A stretch of 9,346 nucleotides of DNA from CAZVEV01 sp964625865 (GCA_964625865.1 CAZVEV010000249.1:1-9346), one strand, 5' to 3'; counted from the stretch's first letter, positions 1 to 7,181 are shown. Program-made: numbers and translations. The notes: generated by a model from the sequence alone, not told the origin.

Positions 1-78
1 GACCGCCGCTAGACGTGGAGTCAACGACACGTTGGATACCGTACGTGCGGTGAACGTCCTGTTCGCTTCGAATCGTCC

Positions 79-1509
79 CTATCGCCCTTTCAGGGCCTCG
101 CCCAGCAGAGCAAACGCGTGGATCAGCTTGGCCCCGCGGAAGTAGAAGTCGCCGAACGTCTTGCCCTCGGCCGTCTTCCGCTTGCCCGAAGCGAAGGCCT
201 TCGGCAGGGGGCACGAGGCGTCCATGAAGCGCCCGTGGGCGATTCGCGCCTGGGCGGTAGCGGCCTTGAGGTAGGCTGGGTCCTTGTACTGCCTGTAGCA
301 GTCGAGCAGGCGAATGATCTCCCGCGCGTGGGGCGTCGGCGCGTCGGCCTTCGACAGGTCCCTCTCCGTTGCGGGGGGGGGCTTGGACGATCCGGTGCCG
401 GCCCCGCCGCTCCGCAGCGCGCGTTTCAGGCCGTCTTCGCCGAGATGCAGACGCGCCAGTTCCGCCAGCTTCGCCGCGATGCCGGGGTGGGCCTTGCCCA
501 TGGTGACCGACAGTTCGGCGGCGTGGCGAGCCAGGCGGATCGATTGGCCCGGCGCCTTGGTGCCGGGCTTCCTGCCCTTCAGGTCGACCTCGAACGTGAA
601 CGGTACGAAGCCGTACTTCCCGGCCCGGGCGATCTGGACGTCCAGAACGGTGGTGAGGATTCGCTCGAATGTGCGCCGGGACTCGGCGTTTCTCGCGTGG
701 ATGTACGCGGCCGTCCATAGCCGCAGGTGAGCGCCCTGGTGTGCGGGATAGGCCTCCAGCGATCCCTTGCGCCTGTCGGCGCCCGTATAGTCGCCGTGGC
801 GACAATAGATGGCCCGCTCTTTGTCCCAGTAATGAGCGTTCCAGACGCCCAGGGCGTAGCGTTCGAGGTACGTCGGCTTGCCCGGCGCGGGGGCGGGCAG
901 TCCGGCCAGGTGGGCCAGGAACGGCACGCGGTCCTTGATCTCGTGGTAGCAGGCGGCCTGCAGGTGCTTGCTCGGGCCCGCGAAGTAGGTGGGGCATTCG
1001 TTTTCGAAGTCCCAGCCGAGGTGCTCGCCCCACGGGTACAGGTCGGCCGGGCCCAGCGTGCGGGTGAACCACCACGTCAGGGCCTTCGCCGCTTCGGCTT
1101 TGTACGTCGCCTTGCCCGTGATCCGCGTCAGGTCGATCAGCAGGGTGTAGAGGTCCGCGTCCTCGTAGACGTCGCAGCCGGTCAGGGTGACCTTGTGCGG
1201 CCCTTCGCCGCCGAGGCCGCGCGGGTAGTTCAAGCAGCGGTTGAAGTCGTACAGCCGAAACGGGGTGTTCATGTTGCTCGTGTTGTACGGGCTGGGGCGT
1301 TTGAAGACCGGCTGGGGGCCGATGGTCGGCTTGGGGCCTCGCATGAGCAGCACGGCAAACAGCGGGCTGTGGACCGTCCCGTAGCGGTCCCGTCCGTGGG
1401 CGATCATGCAGTCGGCGAAGTCCGCGGCGGCCTTGAGGAAGTCGACCTGTGCCGGCGCGGCGGATACGGTGATCAGCAGGACGGCTAGAGGGACGGCAAG
1501 GCGTCGCAT
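79..1509 (-). CDS. Exported (alpha/alpha)-toroid-like carbohydrate-active protein
   Basis: This is a 476-residue exported protein, probably a glycoside hydrolase or polysaccharide lyase; the family is not firmly recognised. Residues 1-20 form a signal peptide (MRRLAVPLAVLL core, likely cleavage AAPA|Q). The rest is rich in helices and aromatic residues. A WGEHLGWDFENE motif (about 160-171) and repeated helix pairs containing His, Trp and Asp resemble six-hairpin toroid enzymes. Residues 367-393 are a Gly/Ser/Pro-rich low-complexity linker that includes PPP encoded by a run of nine C (G on the plus strand, 373-381). The chosen ATG at 1509 has AGGAG seven bases upstream. An in-frame TTG at 1536 would add nine residues but overlaps the candidate -10 box, so it is unlikely. 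The gene is divergent from the PEP-CTERM gene at 1983. Coding and export are well supported; the enzymatic role is inferred from fold-like features only. Confidence 0.8.
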   Translation of the reverse strand: MRRLAVPLAVLLITVSAAPAQVDFLKAAADFADCMIAHGRDRYGTVHSPLFAVLLMRGPKPTIGPQPVFKRPSPYNTSNMNTPFRLYDFNRCLNYPRGLGGEGPHKVTLTGCDVYEDADLYTLLIDLTRITGKATYKAEAAKALTWWFTRTLGPADLYPWGEHLGWDFENECPTYFAGPSKHLQAACYHEIKDRVPFLAHLAGLPAPAPGKPTYLERYALGVWNAHYWDKERAIYCRHGDYTGADRRKGSLEAYPAHQGAHLRLWTAAYIHARNAESRRTFERILTTVLDVQIARAGKYGFVPFTFEVDLKGRKPGTKAPGQSIRLARHAAELSVTMGKAHPGIAAKLAELARLHLGEDGLKRALRSGGAGTGSSKPPPATERDLSKADAPTPHAREIIRLLDCYRQYKDPAYLKAATAQARIAHGRFMDASCPLPKAFASGKRKTAEGKTFGDFYFRGAKLIHAFALLGEALKGR

Positions 1510-1532
1510 GCGGGGGCTCCTGTTCTTCTCCC

Positions 1533-1561
1533 ACAATACGTATGGAGGGCGACAATCGCAA
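1533..1561 (-). promoter_or_regulatory. Candidate sigma70-type promoter for the 79-1509 gene
   Basis: On the minus strand, TTGCGA (1561-1556) and TATTGT (1538-1533) are separated by exactly 17 bases. Each matches four of six consensus positions. Transcription would start near 1526, leaving a short leader that holds the AGGAG site before the ATG at 1509. The fit is moderate and no other evidence supports it. Confidence 0.35.
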
Positions 1562-1604
1562 TGTTCAGCGGGCGATTAACGTTGTCGTTCATTCCACGTT
1601 TAGC

Positions 1605-1789
1605 CCAACTTTCGCAGTGGGGGGGGTACTTGTGATCGTAAGTCCCTATTCTACCGTCTGAGGAGGGCGTAGGTCTTCACTACAGGCCTCTGAGGCCCCT
1701 CGGTGCGGCCCGCAGGACGGTAGAACAAGGACTCACACGCGAAGATTCTCTGTAAGACCGCCCAAGTCGCCGATAGCTGCGAAAGTTGG
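1605..1789. repeat. 13-nt motif in inverted orientation, one copy facing each divergent gene
   Basis: CCAACTTTCGCAG at 1605-1617 is the exact reverse complement of CTGCGAAAGTTGG at 1777-1789, with 159 bases between them. Read in the direction of transcription, each flanking gene has CTGCGAAAGTTGG upstream: about 96 bases before the ATG of the leftward gene, and 174 bases before the ATG of the PEP-CTERM gene, where it ends seven bases before the candidate -35 box. This could be a shared regulator site or the ends of a small decayed element. The spacer between them has no convincing gene; the open frame on the minus strand at 1651-1917 has no ribosome-binding site or recognisable domain. A run of eight G lies at 1619-1626. 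Confidence 0.5.
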
Positions 1790-1796
1790 TTAGCGC

Positions 1797-1825
1797 TTGA
1801 CACAGGCGGGCACGTGCGGTAACAT
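1797..1825 (+). promoter_or_regulatory. Candidate sigma70-type promoter for the PEP-CTERM gene
   Basis: A perfect TTGACA (1797-1802) is followed after exactly 17 bases by TAACAT (1820-1825), which matches four of six positions of TATAAT. Transcription would begin near 1832 and give a leader of about 150 bases before the start codon at 1983. This is the best promoter match I see in the window. Confidence 0.55.
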
Positions 1826-1915
1826 TCTCGTCGATGTCGGTCCGCAAGGGGCGGGTCGCCAGTAGAGCCTAAGAGATGGGCGAGGTTGTTCGGACGTCGA
1901 GAATCTCCCCTCAGC

Positions 1916-1975
1916 ACACGTTAAGACGTGTATCGGCATGTGAGGGCAGCCTGACCGGCTGCCGGAAGGAAAGGG
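1916..1975 (+). promoter_or_regulatory. Structured leader with two hairpins next to the ribosome-binding site
   Basis: Two perfect stem-loops follow one another in the predicted leader. The first is ACACGT/ACGTGT (1916-1921 with 1926-1931, loop TAAG). The second is GGCAGCC/GGCTGCC (1945-1951 with 1957-1963, loop TGACC). The purine-rich ribosome-binding stretch GGAAGGAAAGGG (1964-1975) starts directly after the second stem, about seven bases from the ATG. The second stem could limit or stabilise ribosome access. It matches no riboswitch class I know. Confidence 0.45.
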
Positions 1976-1982
1976 CCTTACG

Positions 1983-2807
1983 ATGAAATCAGCGAATCTG
2001 TTCCTGGGAACATTGGCAGTGGCGACTCTGGTGTGGGCCGGGTCCGCGGGCGCCGCGACGATCAGCATCAACTTCGGCGACGCGGTGTCGTACGGCCTGG
2101 CCGCCGGCGAGGTCGCGGGGCATCCTGACGTGGCGGCGAGCAACTGGAACAATGCCGACGGCGCCAACGGCACGCTAGACAACCTCAAGAACGATGCGGG
2201 CGGGACGACGACGGCGAGCGTAGCCTGGGGTGGCGGATCGGTGGCCGTCAACACGCTGCCCACGTATACGCCCGTCACGCCCAACAGCAAGATGTACAAG
2301 AGCTTCCTGGACAACGGCTCGACGGCCCACAGCCTCACCGTCAGCGGGATACCCGACGGGGGCGAAGCGTACGACGTGTGGATCTACTTCGACGGGGACA
2401 ACGGCGGGTCGTGGACGAAGGCGAACTTCAACATCGGTTCGCTGAACGACGACGGCGAGGACTCCGAGAACAAGAACTTCAATAACAACGCCAGCCCGCC
2501 CGAGCAGATCCAGTGGCCCAACCGCCTTAACGATGGCAGAGGCGACGCGGGAGGCAATGCACCCTATCAGACCGTTTCCAATCCCCTGGTCACTCAGCCG
2601 AAGAACAACGACGAAGGCAACCTGGCGATTCTCGTCGGCGTGACCGGGTCCAGTTTCACACTGACCATCACCGACAACGGCGGAAACGGTGCCTCGCAGA
2701 CGCCGGTCAACGGCCTGCAGATCGTCAACCTGATCCCCGAGCCGGCGACGATGGTGCTGCTGGTCCTCGGCGGTATTGGAATGGCGCGGCGACGTCGACG
2801 CGCATAG
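1983..2807 (+). CDS. PEP-CTERM sorting domain-containing exported protein
   Basis: This 274-residue protein is exported and then processed at its C-terminus. Residues 1-24 are a signal peptide (MKSANLFLGTLAVATLVWAG, cleavage near GAGA|A). The mature part begins with TISINFGDA and a SNWNNADGANGTLDNL stretch; both are common at the start of planctomycete and verrucomicrobial PEP-CTERM proteins. The middle (about 120-220) is rich in Asn, Asp and Gly and looks beta-rich. The C-terminus has the full tripartite sorting signal: IPEPAT, a hydrophobic segment (MVLLVLGGIGMA) and an Arg cluster (RRRRR). In this system an exosortase (EpsH/XrtA type) cleaves at the motif, often in organisms that make extracellular polysaccharide. 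No exosortase is in the window. A promoter and structured leader lie upstream and a terminator downstream, so it is probably a single-gene unit. The sorting class is secure; the molecular function is unknown. Confidence 0.95.
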   Translation: MKSANLFLGTLAVATLVWAGSAGAATISINFGDAVSYGLAAGEVAGHPDVAASNWNNADGANGTLDNLKNDAGGTTTASVAWGGGSVAVNTLPTYTPVTPNSKMYKSFLDNGSTAHSLTVSGIPDGGEAYDVWIYFDGDNGGSWTKANFNIGSLNDDGEDSENKNFNNNASPPEQIQWPNRLNDGRGDAGGNAPYQTVSNPLVTQPKNNDEGNLAILVGVTGSSFTLTITDNGGNGASQTPVNGLQIVNLIPEPATMVLLVLGGIGMARRRRRA

Positions 2808-2838
2808 CTGTACGCAGTTACACCACCACAGACACAAC

Positions 2839-2869
2839 ACGGGGCGGCCCGCCGATCGGGCCGCCCCGT
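2839..2869 (+). terminator. Intrinsic terminator after the PEP-CTERM gene
   Basis: A perfect 12-bp stem (2839-2850 with 2858-2869, core GGGGCGGCCC) encloses a seven-base loop, GCCGATC. On the plus strand it ends in GTTTCTGT, a short T-rich tail. It lies 31 bases after the stop codon and in the convergent gap before the stop of the leftward glycoside hydrolase. It may also impede leftward transcripts, but the minus-strand tail is poorer in T. Confidence 0.8.
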
Positions 2870-2920
2870 TTCTGTATGCACAGCGGCAGCACGGGCCAGA
2901 GGCGCGTGGCAGGTCAATCG

Positions 2921-4057
2921 TCAATCGCTCTTGGGCAGGATCTCGGGCGTCTTGCTCTTGAAGTACACCAGGAACGCTTTGTGGATGGCGTCGACGAGGG
3001 TGGGCTTGGCCTTCTCGTATTCCTCGATCGTGCGGCCGAAGTAGTGGCCGATCCAGCCGTCGGCGATCTTGCGCGAGCCGTCGACGAAGGCGTCGAAGTC
3101 CTTCACGCCGCACTTGAGGGTGAACGTCTCCTCGATGACGATCGGTTTGCCCACCTCGTAGCAGGCCAGGGCCTTCAGGGCGTTGGCCACGTCGCCGGCC
3201 TTCGGATAAAAGTGCACGCTGACGAAGTCCAGCTTCTTGTCCACGCCGCCGGCGTAGAACAGGGGGGTCTTGGCATTGGGGTAAAACGCGTAGGCCCACG
3301 GGATCACGCCGACGGTCACGAGGGTCTTCTTGTCACGCGTGCGGATGGCGCCGACGAGCTTGTCGACCCAGGCCCTGGCGACCTGGCGTCGCGAGCGGCC
3401 GGCCAGTTCCAGGGCGATCCGCTGAACGAAGGTCATGCCCGCAAACTCGCCGGTCAGCCACTCGGTCGCTTTGGTCTTGCCCGGCAGGATCGGCTCGTTC
3501 ATCAGGTCGTAGCAGAACACGGCGTTGCTGCCCGCACACGTCTTGGCCACTTCCTGCCAGAATCGCGCCTGGACGTCCCAGCGGTCGGCTTCGGAAAGGG
3601 CGCTGTACCACTTGGCCTCGTTGGCCTTCTTGTAGCCGGCCAGCCCGGTCACGTCGAGATAAAGCCCCGTCTTCTCCGCGAGTTTGACCATGCGGGCGAG
3701 GTTCTTGAAGGCGGCCGGGTTTGGGCGACCGGGGGCGAGCATGAACCGCGTCGTCTGCAGGTGGATGCGAACGATGTTCGCGCCAAGGGCCTTCATCTCC
3801 GCAAAGTCGCCCGCCAGCGTCGCCCAGTCGTCGGCCCAGAACTCCTCGATGAGCTGTTTCGCGTGGTTATGCGTGTAGTTGAACCCCCACGCGACAAACC
3901 GCTTTCCGGACCGCTGGCCCACAAAGTGCGTCCCGTCTTTGCTGACAATGATCCGCTCGAGCCCCCGCGCAGAGTTGGCCGCAGCCGCGCGCGATGCAAG
4001 CACGCCGACCGCCAGCACGGCCGTCATCACCAGTCCAACGCGTCCGGTCATCTTCAT
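2921..4057 (-). CDS. Exported GH5-like glycoside hydrolase (cellulase/mannanase type)
   Basis: This 378-residue protein is an exported glycosidase of the clan GH-A TIM-barrel type. Residues 1-26 are a signal peptide. Family marks follow in the right order: RFVAWGFNYTH near the start of the barrel, NIVRIHL (Arg at about 97, end of strand 2), CYDLMNEP with the likely acid/base Glu at about 188, VSVHFYP with His at about 282, and PIVIEETF with the likely nucleophile Glu at about 309/310. Clan GH-A enzymes use two such glutamates in a retaining mechanism on beta-linked glycans; the substrate (cellulose, mannan or another) cannot be read from the sequence. The ATG at 4057 has AGGAAAGG just upstream; an ATG at 4051 is possible, and a longer frame from 4093 lacks a comparable site. 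It lies 83 bases downstream of the co-oriented patatin-like gene, with a hairpin between them. Confidence 0.88.
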   Translation of the reverse strand: MKMTGRVGLVMTAVLAVGVLASRAAAANSARGLERIIVSKDGTHFVGQRSGKRFVAWGFNYTHNHAKQLIEEFWADDWATLAGDFAEMKALGANIVRIHLQTTRFMLAPGRPNPAAFKNLARMVKLAEKTGLYLDVTGLAGYKKANEAKWYSALSEADRWDVQARFWQEVAKTCAGSNAVFCYDLMNEPILPGKTKATEWLTGEFAGMTFVQRIALELAGRSRRQVARAWVDKLVGAIRTRDKKTLVTVGVIPWAYAFYPNAKTPLFYAGGVDKKLDFVSVHFYPKAGDVANALKALACYEVGKPIVIEETFTLKCGVKDFDAFVDGSRKIADGWIGHYFGRTIEEYEKAKPTLVDAIHKAFLVYFKSKTPEILPKSD

Positions 4058-4107
4058 GTCCTTTCCTCTCCGTAACATCTCGCTCACATGCAATGGTCGT
4101 TACGTCA

Positions 4108-4128
4108 CCACGGGGCTTGTCCCCGTGG
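4108..4128 (-). terminator. GC-rich hairpin between the patatin-like and glycoside hydrolase genes
   Basis: CCACGGGG (4108-4115) pairs perfectly with CCCCGTGG (4121-4128) around the loop CTTGT. It lies 12 bases beyond the stop codon of the patatin-like gene, so it could end or stabilise that transcript. There is no T-run after it on the minus strand, so it is not a classical intrinsic terminator. Its stem core resembles the hairpins at 7035 and 7153, which hints at a dispersed palindrome family; that link is an inference. Confidence 0.5.
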
Positions 4129-4140
4129 AACGATGACTCG

Positions 4141-5649
4141 TCACTCGCCTGTCGCCCTCTTGTACTGCTTGTCGAGTTTGGCCTTGTTCAGGCGGAACAG
4201 TTCGTCGGTTGCCGCTTCGATGACGTTGGCGTTGTAGTCGGACATGCGGAACGCCGTCGGGACGCGGTTGACGGCCTTGGCCAGGTCGCGCGTCTTCTCG
4301 CTCTCCTTGACCTCGTCGCCCGGCTGAACGGGCCGCCCGTCGCTGTCGAGATGGACCGCCCCGGGCGGGATGTCCCTGAACGTCAGGTGCAGAAAACGCG
4401 TGCGCCGCCGGAGAGACGGCTGGTTCAGGTGGTTCTTGAGCACGCGGAGGGTTCGTTCGCTGTTGGTCTTGAGGAGAATATCGAAGGCGCTGAGGACGTT
4501 CGCGTCGGCCGGCGTGCCCAGGAGCCGCTTGCGCGGGTCGGGGTCCTCGCCCGAGGCGCCGCCCGAGTTCGTCCCGGCGTCGATGAGGACAATCACGTAC
4601 TTCTGGTCCGTCCGCCCCTGTGCGTGCAGGGCCTCCTCCATGTCAGTCATCGCCTTGTCCACGGCGCCCAGCCCAAGGTTGTCGCACACGCCTCCGTCGA
4701 TAAGGTGCAGGTACTGGCGCCTGCGGTATCCGCGCGGCGCCGTGGCCTCCTTGTGGTAATCGCGAAGCGTCATGTGGTTCATCGCCGCCGGGAAGGCCGA
4801 TGCCGCCATCACCGCCCGGCTCAGCGGATACGTGCGAATGTCGGACCCGAGCGAGGCGAAGCCCTCCCGCGTGAACGTGAACCGCTCGCCGAAGGCCTCG
4901 CCTCTCGCGGCGCGAGTGGCGTTGATGATCAGGTAAGGCCGCTCGGGGTTCAGCTCGCCCATCGCGTATCCTTGGCGCAGCAGGGTCGGGACCACGGTAT
5001 GGATCGTACGGAAGGGCAGGGGCTGAATGTAGAACAGTTCCTCGGCGAGCACTTCCGACATCGTGTCGGAGCGGTCCCACGCGGTCAGCCACGACCGCAG
5101 CGTGTCGCCCGGGTGCAGCCACTTCAGCGCGAACCGCCAGTCCAGGCTCTTGCCCAGGTGCGCCTTGACCGACGGCTCGTCCCACCGGTGATATGGGATC
5201 TGCTGGAGTTGGAGGAACCGGAGGACGGACTCGGTGGTCGTGGCGTCGGCGCGGCGCTTGGCGGTGTCGGCGGGATCCTCGCTGATGCAGTAGTACGCCC
5301 CGGCCCACGAGCCGCCCGAGACGCACGAGATCACGTCGACCTGCTTGAGCAGCGGCCCGAGTTTGAACATGCAGCAGGCGCTGAAGTACGCCGCCCGGCT
5401 GCCCCCCCCCGACAGGGCAAGGAAGACCGTCGTCTTGCGATGGCCCCGAACGTCCACGATCGTGCGCGTCGCCCGCAGGCGGCCGTCCCGCACGGCCCGC
5501 GCCGCGGCCTGCGCGGGCGACAATTCCTCTGCTGCCTGTTCCGCCGGGAGAGGGTCATTGAAATACGCCAACATCCCCGGGAAGCACCCTGCCTGGCCGA
5601 TCAGGACAAGCGAGAACAACGCAGCAAGGGCCATCGCGCGGTGGTTCAT
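4141..5649 (-). CDS. Exported patatin-like phospholipase / acyl hydrolase
   Basis: This 502-residue protein belongs to the patatin-like Ser-Asp dyad hydrolases, which cleave acyl esters of lipids. The oxyanion-hole glycine motif is LALSGGGSRAA (glycines at about 81-83). The nucleophile is Ser at about 111 in ISCVSGGSW, and the catalytic Asp is at about 318 in HLIDGGVCDNLGL. All the key residues are present, so it should be active. The N-terminus is a hydrophobic signal ending in GQAGC; Cys22 could be lipid-modified, although the -3 residue (Q) is a poor lipobox match. Export suggests action on outer or extracellular lipids. The ATG at 5649 follows AGAGGTGAT; a TTG at 5667 in frame is less likely because it lies within that region upstream of the site. 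A run of nine G encodes the GGG of the oxyanion loop. It is transcribed leftward with the glycoside hydrolase at 2921-4057. Confidence 0.92.
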   Translation of the reverse strand: MNHRAMALAALFSLVLIGQAGCFPGMLAYFNDPLPAEQAAEELSPAQAAARAVRDGRLRATRTIVDVRGHRKTTVFLALSGGGSRAAYFSACCMFKLGPLLKQVDVISCVSGGSWAGAYYCISEDPADTAKRRADATTTESVLRFLQLQQIPYHRWDEPSVKAHLGKSLDWRFALKWLHPGDTLRSWLTAWDRSDTMSEVLAEELFYIQPLPFRTIHTVVPTLLRQGYAMGELNPERPYLIINATRAARGEAFGERFTFTREGFASLGSDIRTYPLSRAVMAASAFPAAMNHMTLRDYHKEATAPRGYRRRQYLHLIDGGVCDNLGLGAVDKAMTDMEEALHAQGRTDQKYVIVLIDAGTNSGGASGEDPDPRKRLLGTPADANVLSAFDILLKTNSERTLRVLKNHLNQPSLRRRTRFLHLTFRDIPPGAVHLDSDGRPVQPGDEVKESEKTRDLAKAVNRVPTAFRMSDYNANVIEAATDELFRLNKAKLDKQYKRATGE

Positions 5650-6013
5650 ATCACCTCTTCTCGTCAAACACGTCCGTCAACATGACACCCGCCCACACCC
5701 GCCGCGGGCCGCTGGGCTCATCCTATCGCCGCCCCCGCCGGGCGGCAAAGACATTCCCCCCAAGCCGTCCGCCCGCCCACGCGACAGTCATTTCACGTCA
5801 GTGAGGTCTTATGGTTCTTGGCAGGGCCGGTTCGGTGATCTCACGTCAAGGAAGTTACCTTCGGCCGGAGGGAAGTGCGTAACCTCGCGGGCGGTTGGGC
5901 GTAGTACATGTCAGCCGGGCTATGAGATGGACGCGGCGACGAAATGAGGCGAAAGGCGCCACGCCGACGCGTCGATGAAAGCAACTGAGAAACCCTGACT
6001 GAGGATGAGACCA
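5650..6013. other. Divergent intergenic region with few recognisable signals
   Basis: This 364-base spacer separates two divergent genes and has no convincing open frame. The left third (about 5690-5780) is strongly C-rich on the plus strand. TCACGTCA occurs twice in the same orientation (5793-5800 and 5841-5848), a possible regulator site. I found no promoter pair with good consensus on either strand. The ribosome-binding site GAGG at 6001-6004 serves the next gene. Confidence 0.5.
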
Positions 6014-7000
6014 ATGAAATCACTATCAATGGGAATGTGCGCAGCCGCGGTGTGTGTGGCGGCGATTGTGGCGGACGCGTGGGCGGCCAAACCGGCAAAG
6101 CCCGCGGAAGACCCCAAAGACTTCAGGGGCGTCGTTCGAAGCAAGGGCGACCCGGGCGACAAGGTGCTTATCCGACCCAAGTACGTGCCTGGTCAGTTGC
6201 AGCAGTACCGGCTTCAACTTTATGGCGAGTGGCTCTGGACGCCGAAGCATAAGGCCCTGACATGGGGCCGCATGAAAACCGACTGCCGCTACACACTGGC
6301 AACGAAGGTCATCCGCGACAGCGGGGCCTGCACGTTCACGGTGCTCGGCGAATACCTCAATAGCGCCGCCCAGGGGCCCGACGGGTCGATTGAGGTCGAG
6401 GCCTCGCGTAAGGAAACGGCGATCCGGATCAACGGCAAGTACCAGGCCAACTCGGACAAGGGCCTGCTCGCCAAGCCGATGACGATCACCCTCGGCCCGC
6501 TGGGCGTGGCGCGATACGGCACGGGATTGGCGCCGGTGGCGATCTACTTCCTGCCGCACATCGACCGGCGGTTCTGGAACGCACTTGTCGTGGCGCCGCT
6601 GAAAGAGGTGGCCCCCGGCGACGGGTGGGACGTGCAGTTCAACGTCGCCGTGCCCGGCGGGACGGGCAAGCCGCTGGCCGTCAAGGCCCGGTGGGTCGTC
6701 CAGAAGTGGCGCAGCCATCGCGGGCGACGCGTCCTGCCGCTGCTCCTGGAAGCCGAGCTTGACCTGAAGAACTCCAACATCCTGCTGCGAAACGGCGATC
6801 TGGCCCACATAGCGCGAGGAACGTACAAGGCCGAAGGCACGGCCCTGTGGGACGTCGACAACGGTCTGCTGGCGGCCGCCGAGGCGCGGCAGAGAATAGA
6901 CATCCGCGCCGATTCTCCGGTCATCCGTACGCACCGCAGCGACATCCGATGCTCCCTCGACCTCCTCGCCGCCGGGCAACCGACCGTGAAGCGCAGGTGA
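6014..7000 (+). CDS. Exported protein of unknown function
   Basis: I do not recognise a named family for this 328-residue protein with certainty. It has a signal peptide (about residues 1-24, cleavage near DAWA|A) followed by a Lys/Pro/Ala-rich linker. The mature part looks beta-rich: alternating hydrophobic stretches such as KYVPGQLQQYRLQLYGEWLW, ITLGPLGVARYGTG and GTALWDVDNGLLAAAEARQ. The last resembles a recurring closing motif in planctomycete exported proteins of the DUF6263-like type, in which a resistant beta fold is followed by a WDVxxGxL segment; that is an impression, not an alignment. No catalytic motif or membrane anchor is visible. The start chosen is the ATG at 6014, nine bases after GAGG; the ATG at 6005 directly abuts that site and is too close. 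It converges on the radical SAM gene, with the inverted-repeat hairpins between them. Confidence 0.8.
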   Translation: MKSLSMGMCAAAVCVAAIVADAWAAKPAKPAEDPKDFRGVVRSKGDPGDKVLIRPKYVPGQLQQYRLQLYGEWLWTPKHKALTWGRMKTDCRYTLATKVIRDSGACTFTVLGEYLNSAAQGPDGSIEVEASRKETAIRINGKYQANSDKGLLAKPMTITLGPLGVARYGTGLAPVAIYFLPHIDRRFWNALVVAPLKEVAPGDGWDVQFNVAVPGGTGKPLAVKARWVVQKWRSHRGRRVLPLLLEAELDLKNSNILLRNGDLAHIARGTYKAEGTALWDVDNGLLAAAEARQRIDIRADSPVIRTHRSDIRCSLDLLAAGQPTVKRR

Positions 7001-7027
7001 ACGGAGAAACCGCGCGGGGCGATACGG

Positions 7028-7056
7028 AAAAACGCCCACAGGTTCCATCCTGTGGG
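7028..7056 (-). terminator. Intrinsic terminator for the leftward radical SAM gene
   Basis: Read on the minus strand, the stem CCCACAGG/CCTGTGGG (7056-7049 with 7042-7035, loop ATGGAA) is followed by CG and five T (7032-7028). This is the usual hairpin-plus-U-tract layout. It is 162 bases beyond the stop codon of the gene at 7218-8114, and leftward transcripts would first cross the other hairpin. Confidence 0.65.
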
Positions 7057-7152
7057 GTATCTCCGGACAAGGTTCCCGTACGTTCATCGTCAGCGCAACG
7101 TGACGCGCCGCGGACCCTTCGTCGCGTCGACTGATATCTCATCTGTGGATAC

Positions 7153-7181
7153 CCCACGGGATGGAACCCGTGGGCGTTTGT
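7153..7181 (+). terminator. Hairpin terminator for the rightward exported-protein gene
   Basis: On the plus strand, CCCACGGG (7153-7160) pairs with CCCGTGGG (7167-7174) around ATGGAA and is followed by CGTTTGT. The tail is shorter in T than that of its partner, so termination may be weaker. It lies 153 bases after the stop codon at 7000 and past the left hairpin. Confidence 0.55.

Noticed and set aside
1..78. Possible gene end or regulatory site at the left edge
   Set aside because: The stretch downstream of the first gene contains only a weak ACCG/CGGT palindrome and no T-tract.
1651..1917. 88-residue open frame on the minus strand in the divergent spacer
   Set aside because: There is no ribosome-binding site, domain or signal peptide, and it overlaps the best promoter match in the window.
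2175..3299. 374-residue open frame on the minus strand across the PEP-CTERM gene and the terminator
   Set aside because: It crosses a strong terminator, covers a convincing PEP-CTERM gene and part of the GH5-like gene in another frame, and has no motif of its own.
2921..5649. A dedicated polysaccharide utilisation locus formed by the GH5-like and patatin-like genes
   Set aside because: There are no SusC/SusD-like or transporter genes, the lipase has no obvious role in glycan uptake and a hairpin separates the two genes.
3994..5685. 563-residue open frame on the plus strand, opposite the patatin-like gene
   Set aside because: It is a composition shadow of a high-GC gene: its translation is Arg/Val/Ala-rich with no domain, whereas the minus strand has a complete catalytic dyad and signal peptide.
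6026..7087. 353-residue open frame opposite the exported unknown protein
   Set aside because: It reads through a hairpin, has no start signal and lies opposite a gene with a good ribosome-binding site and signal peptide.
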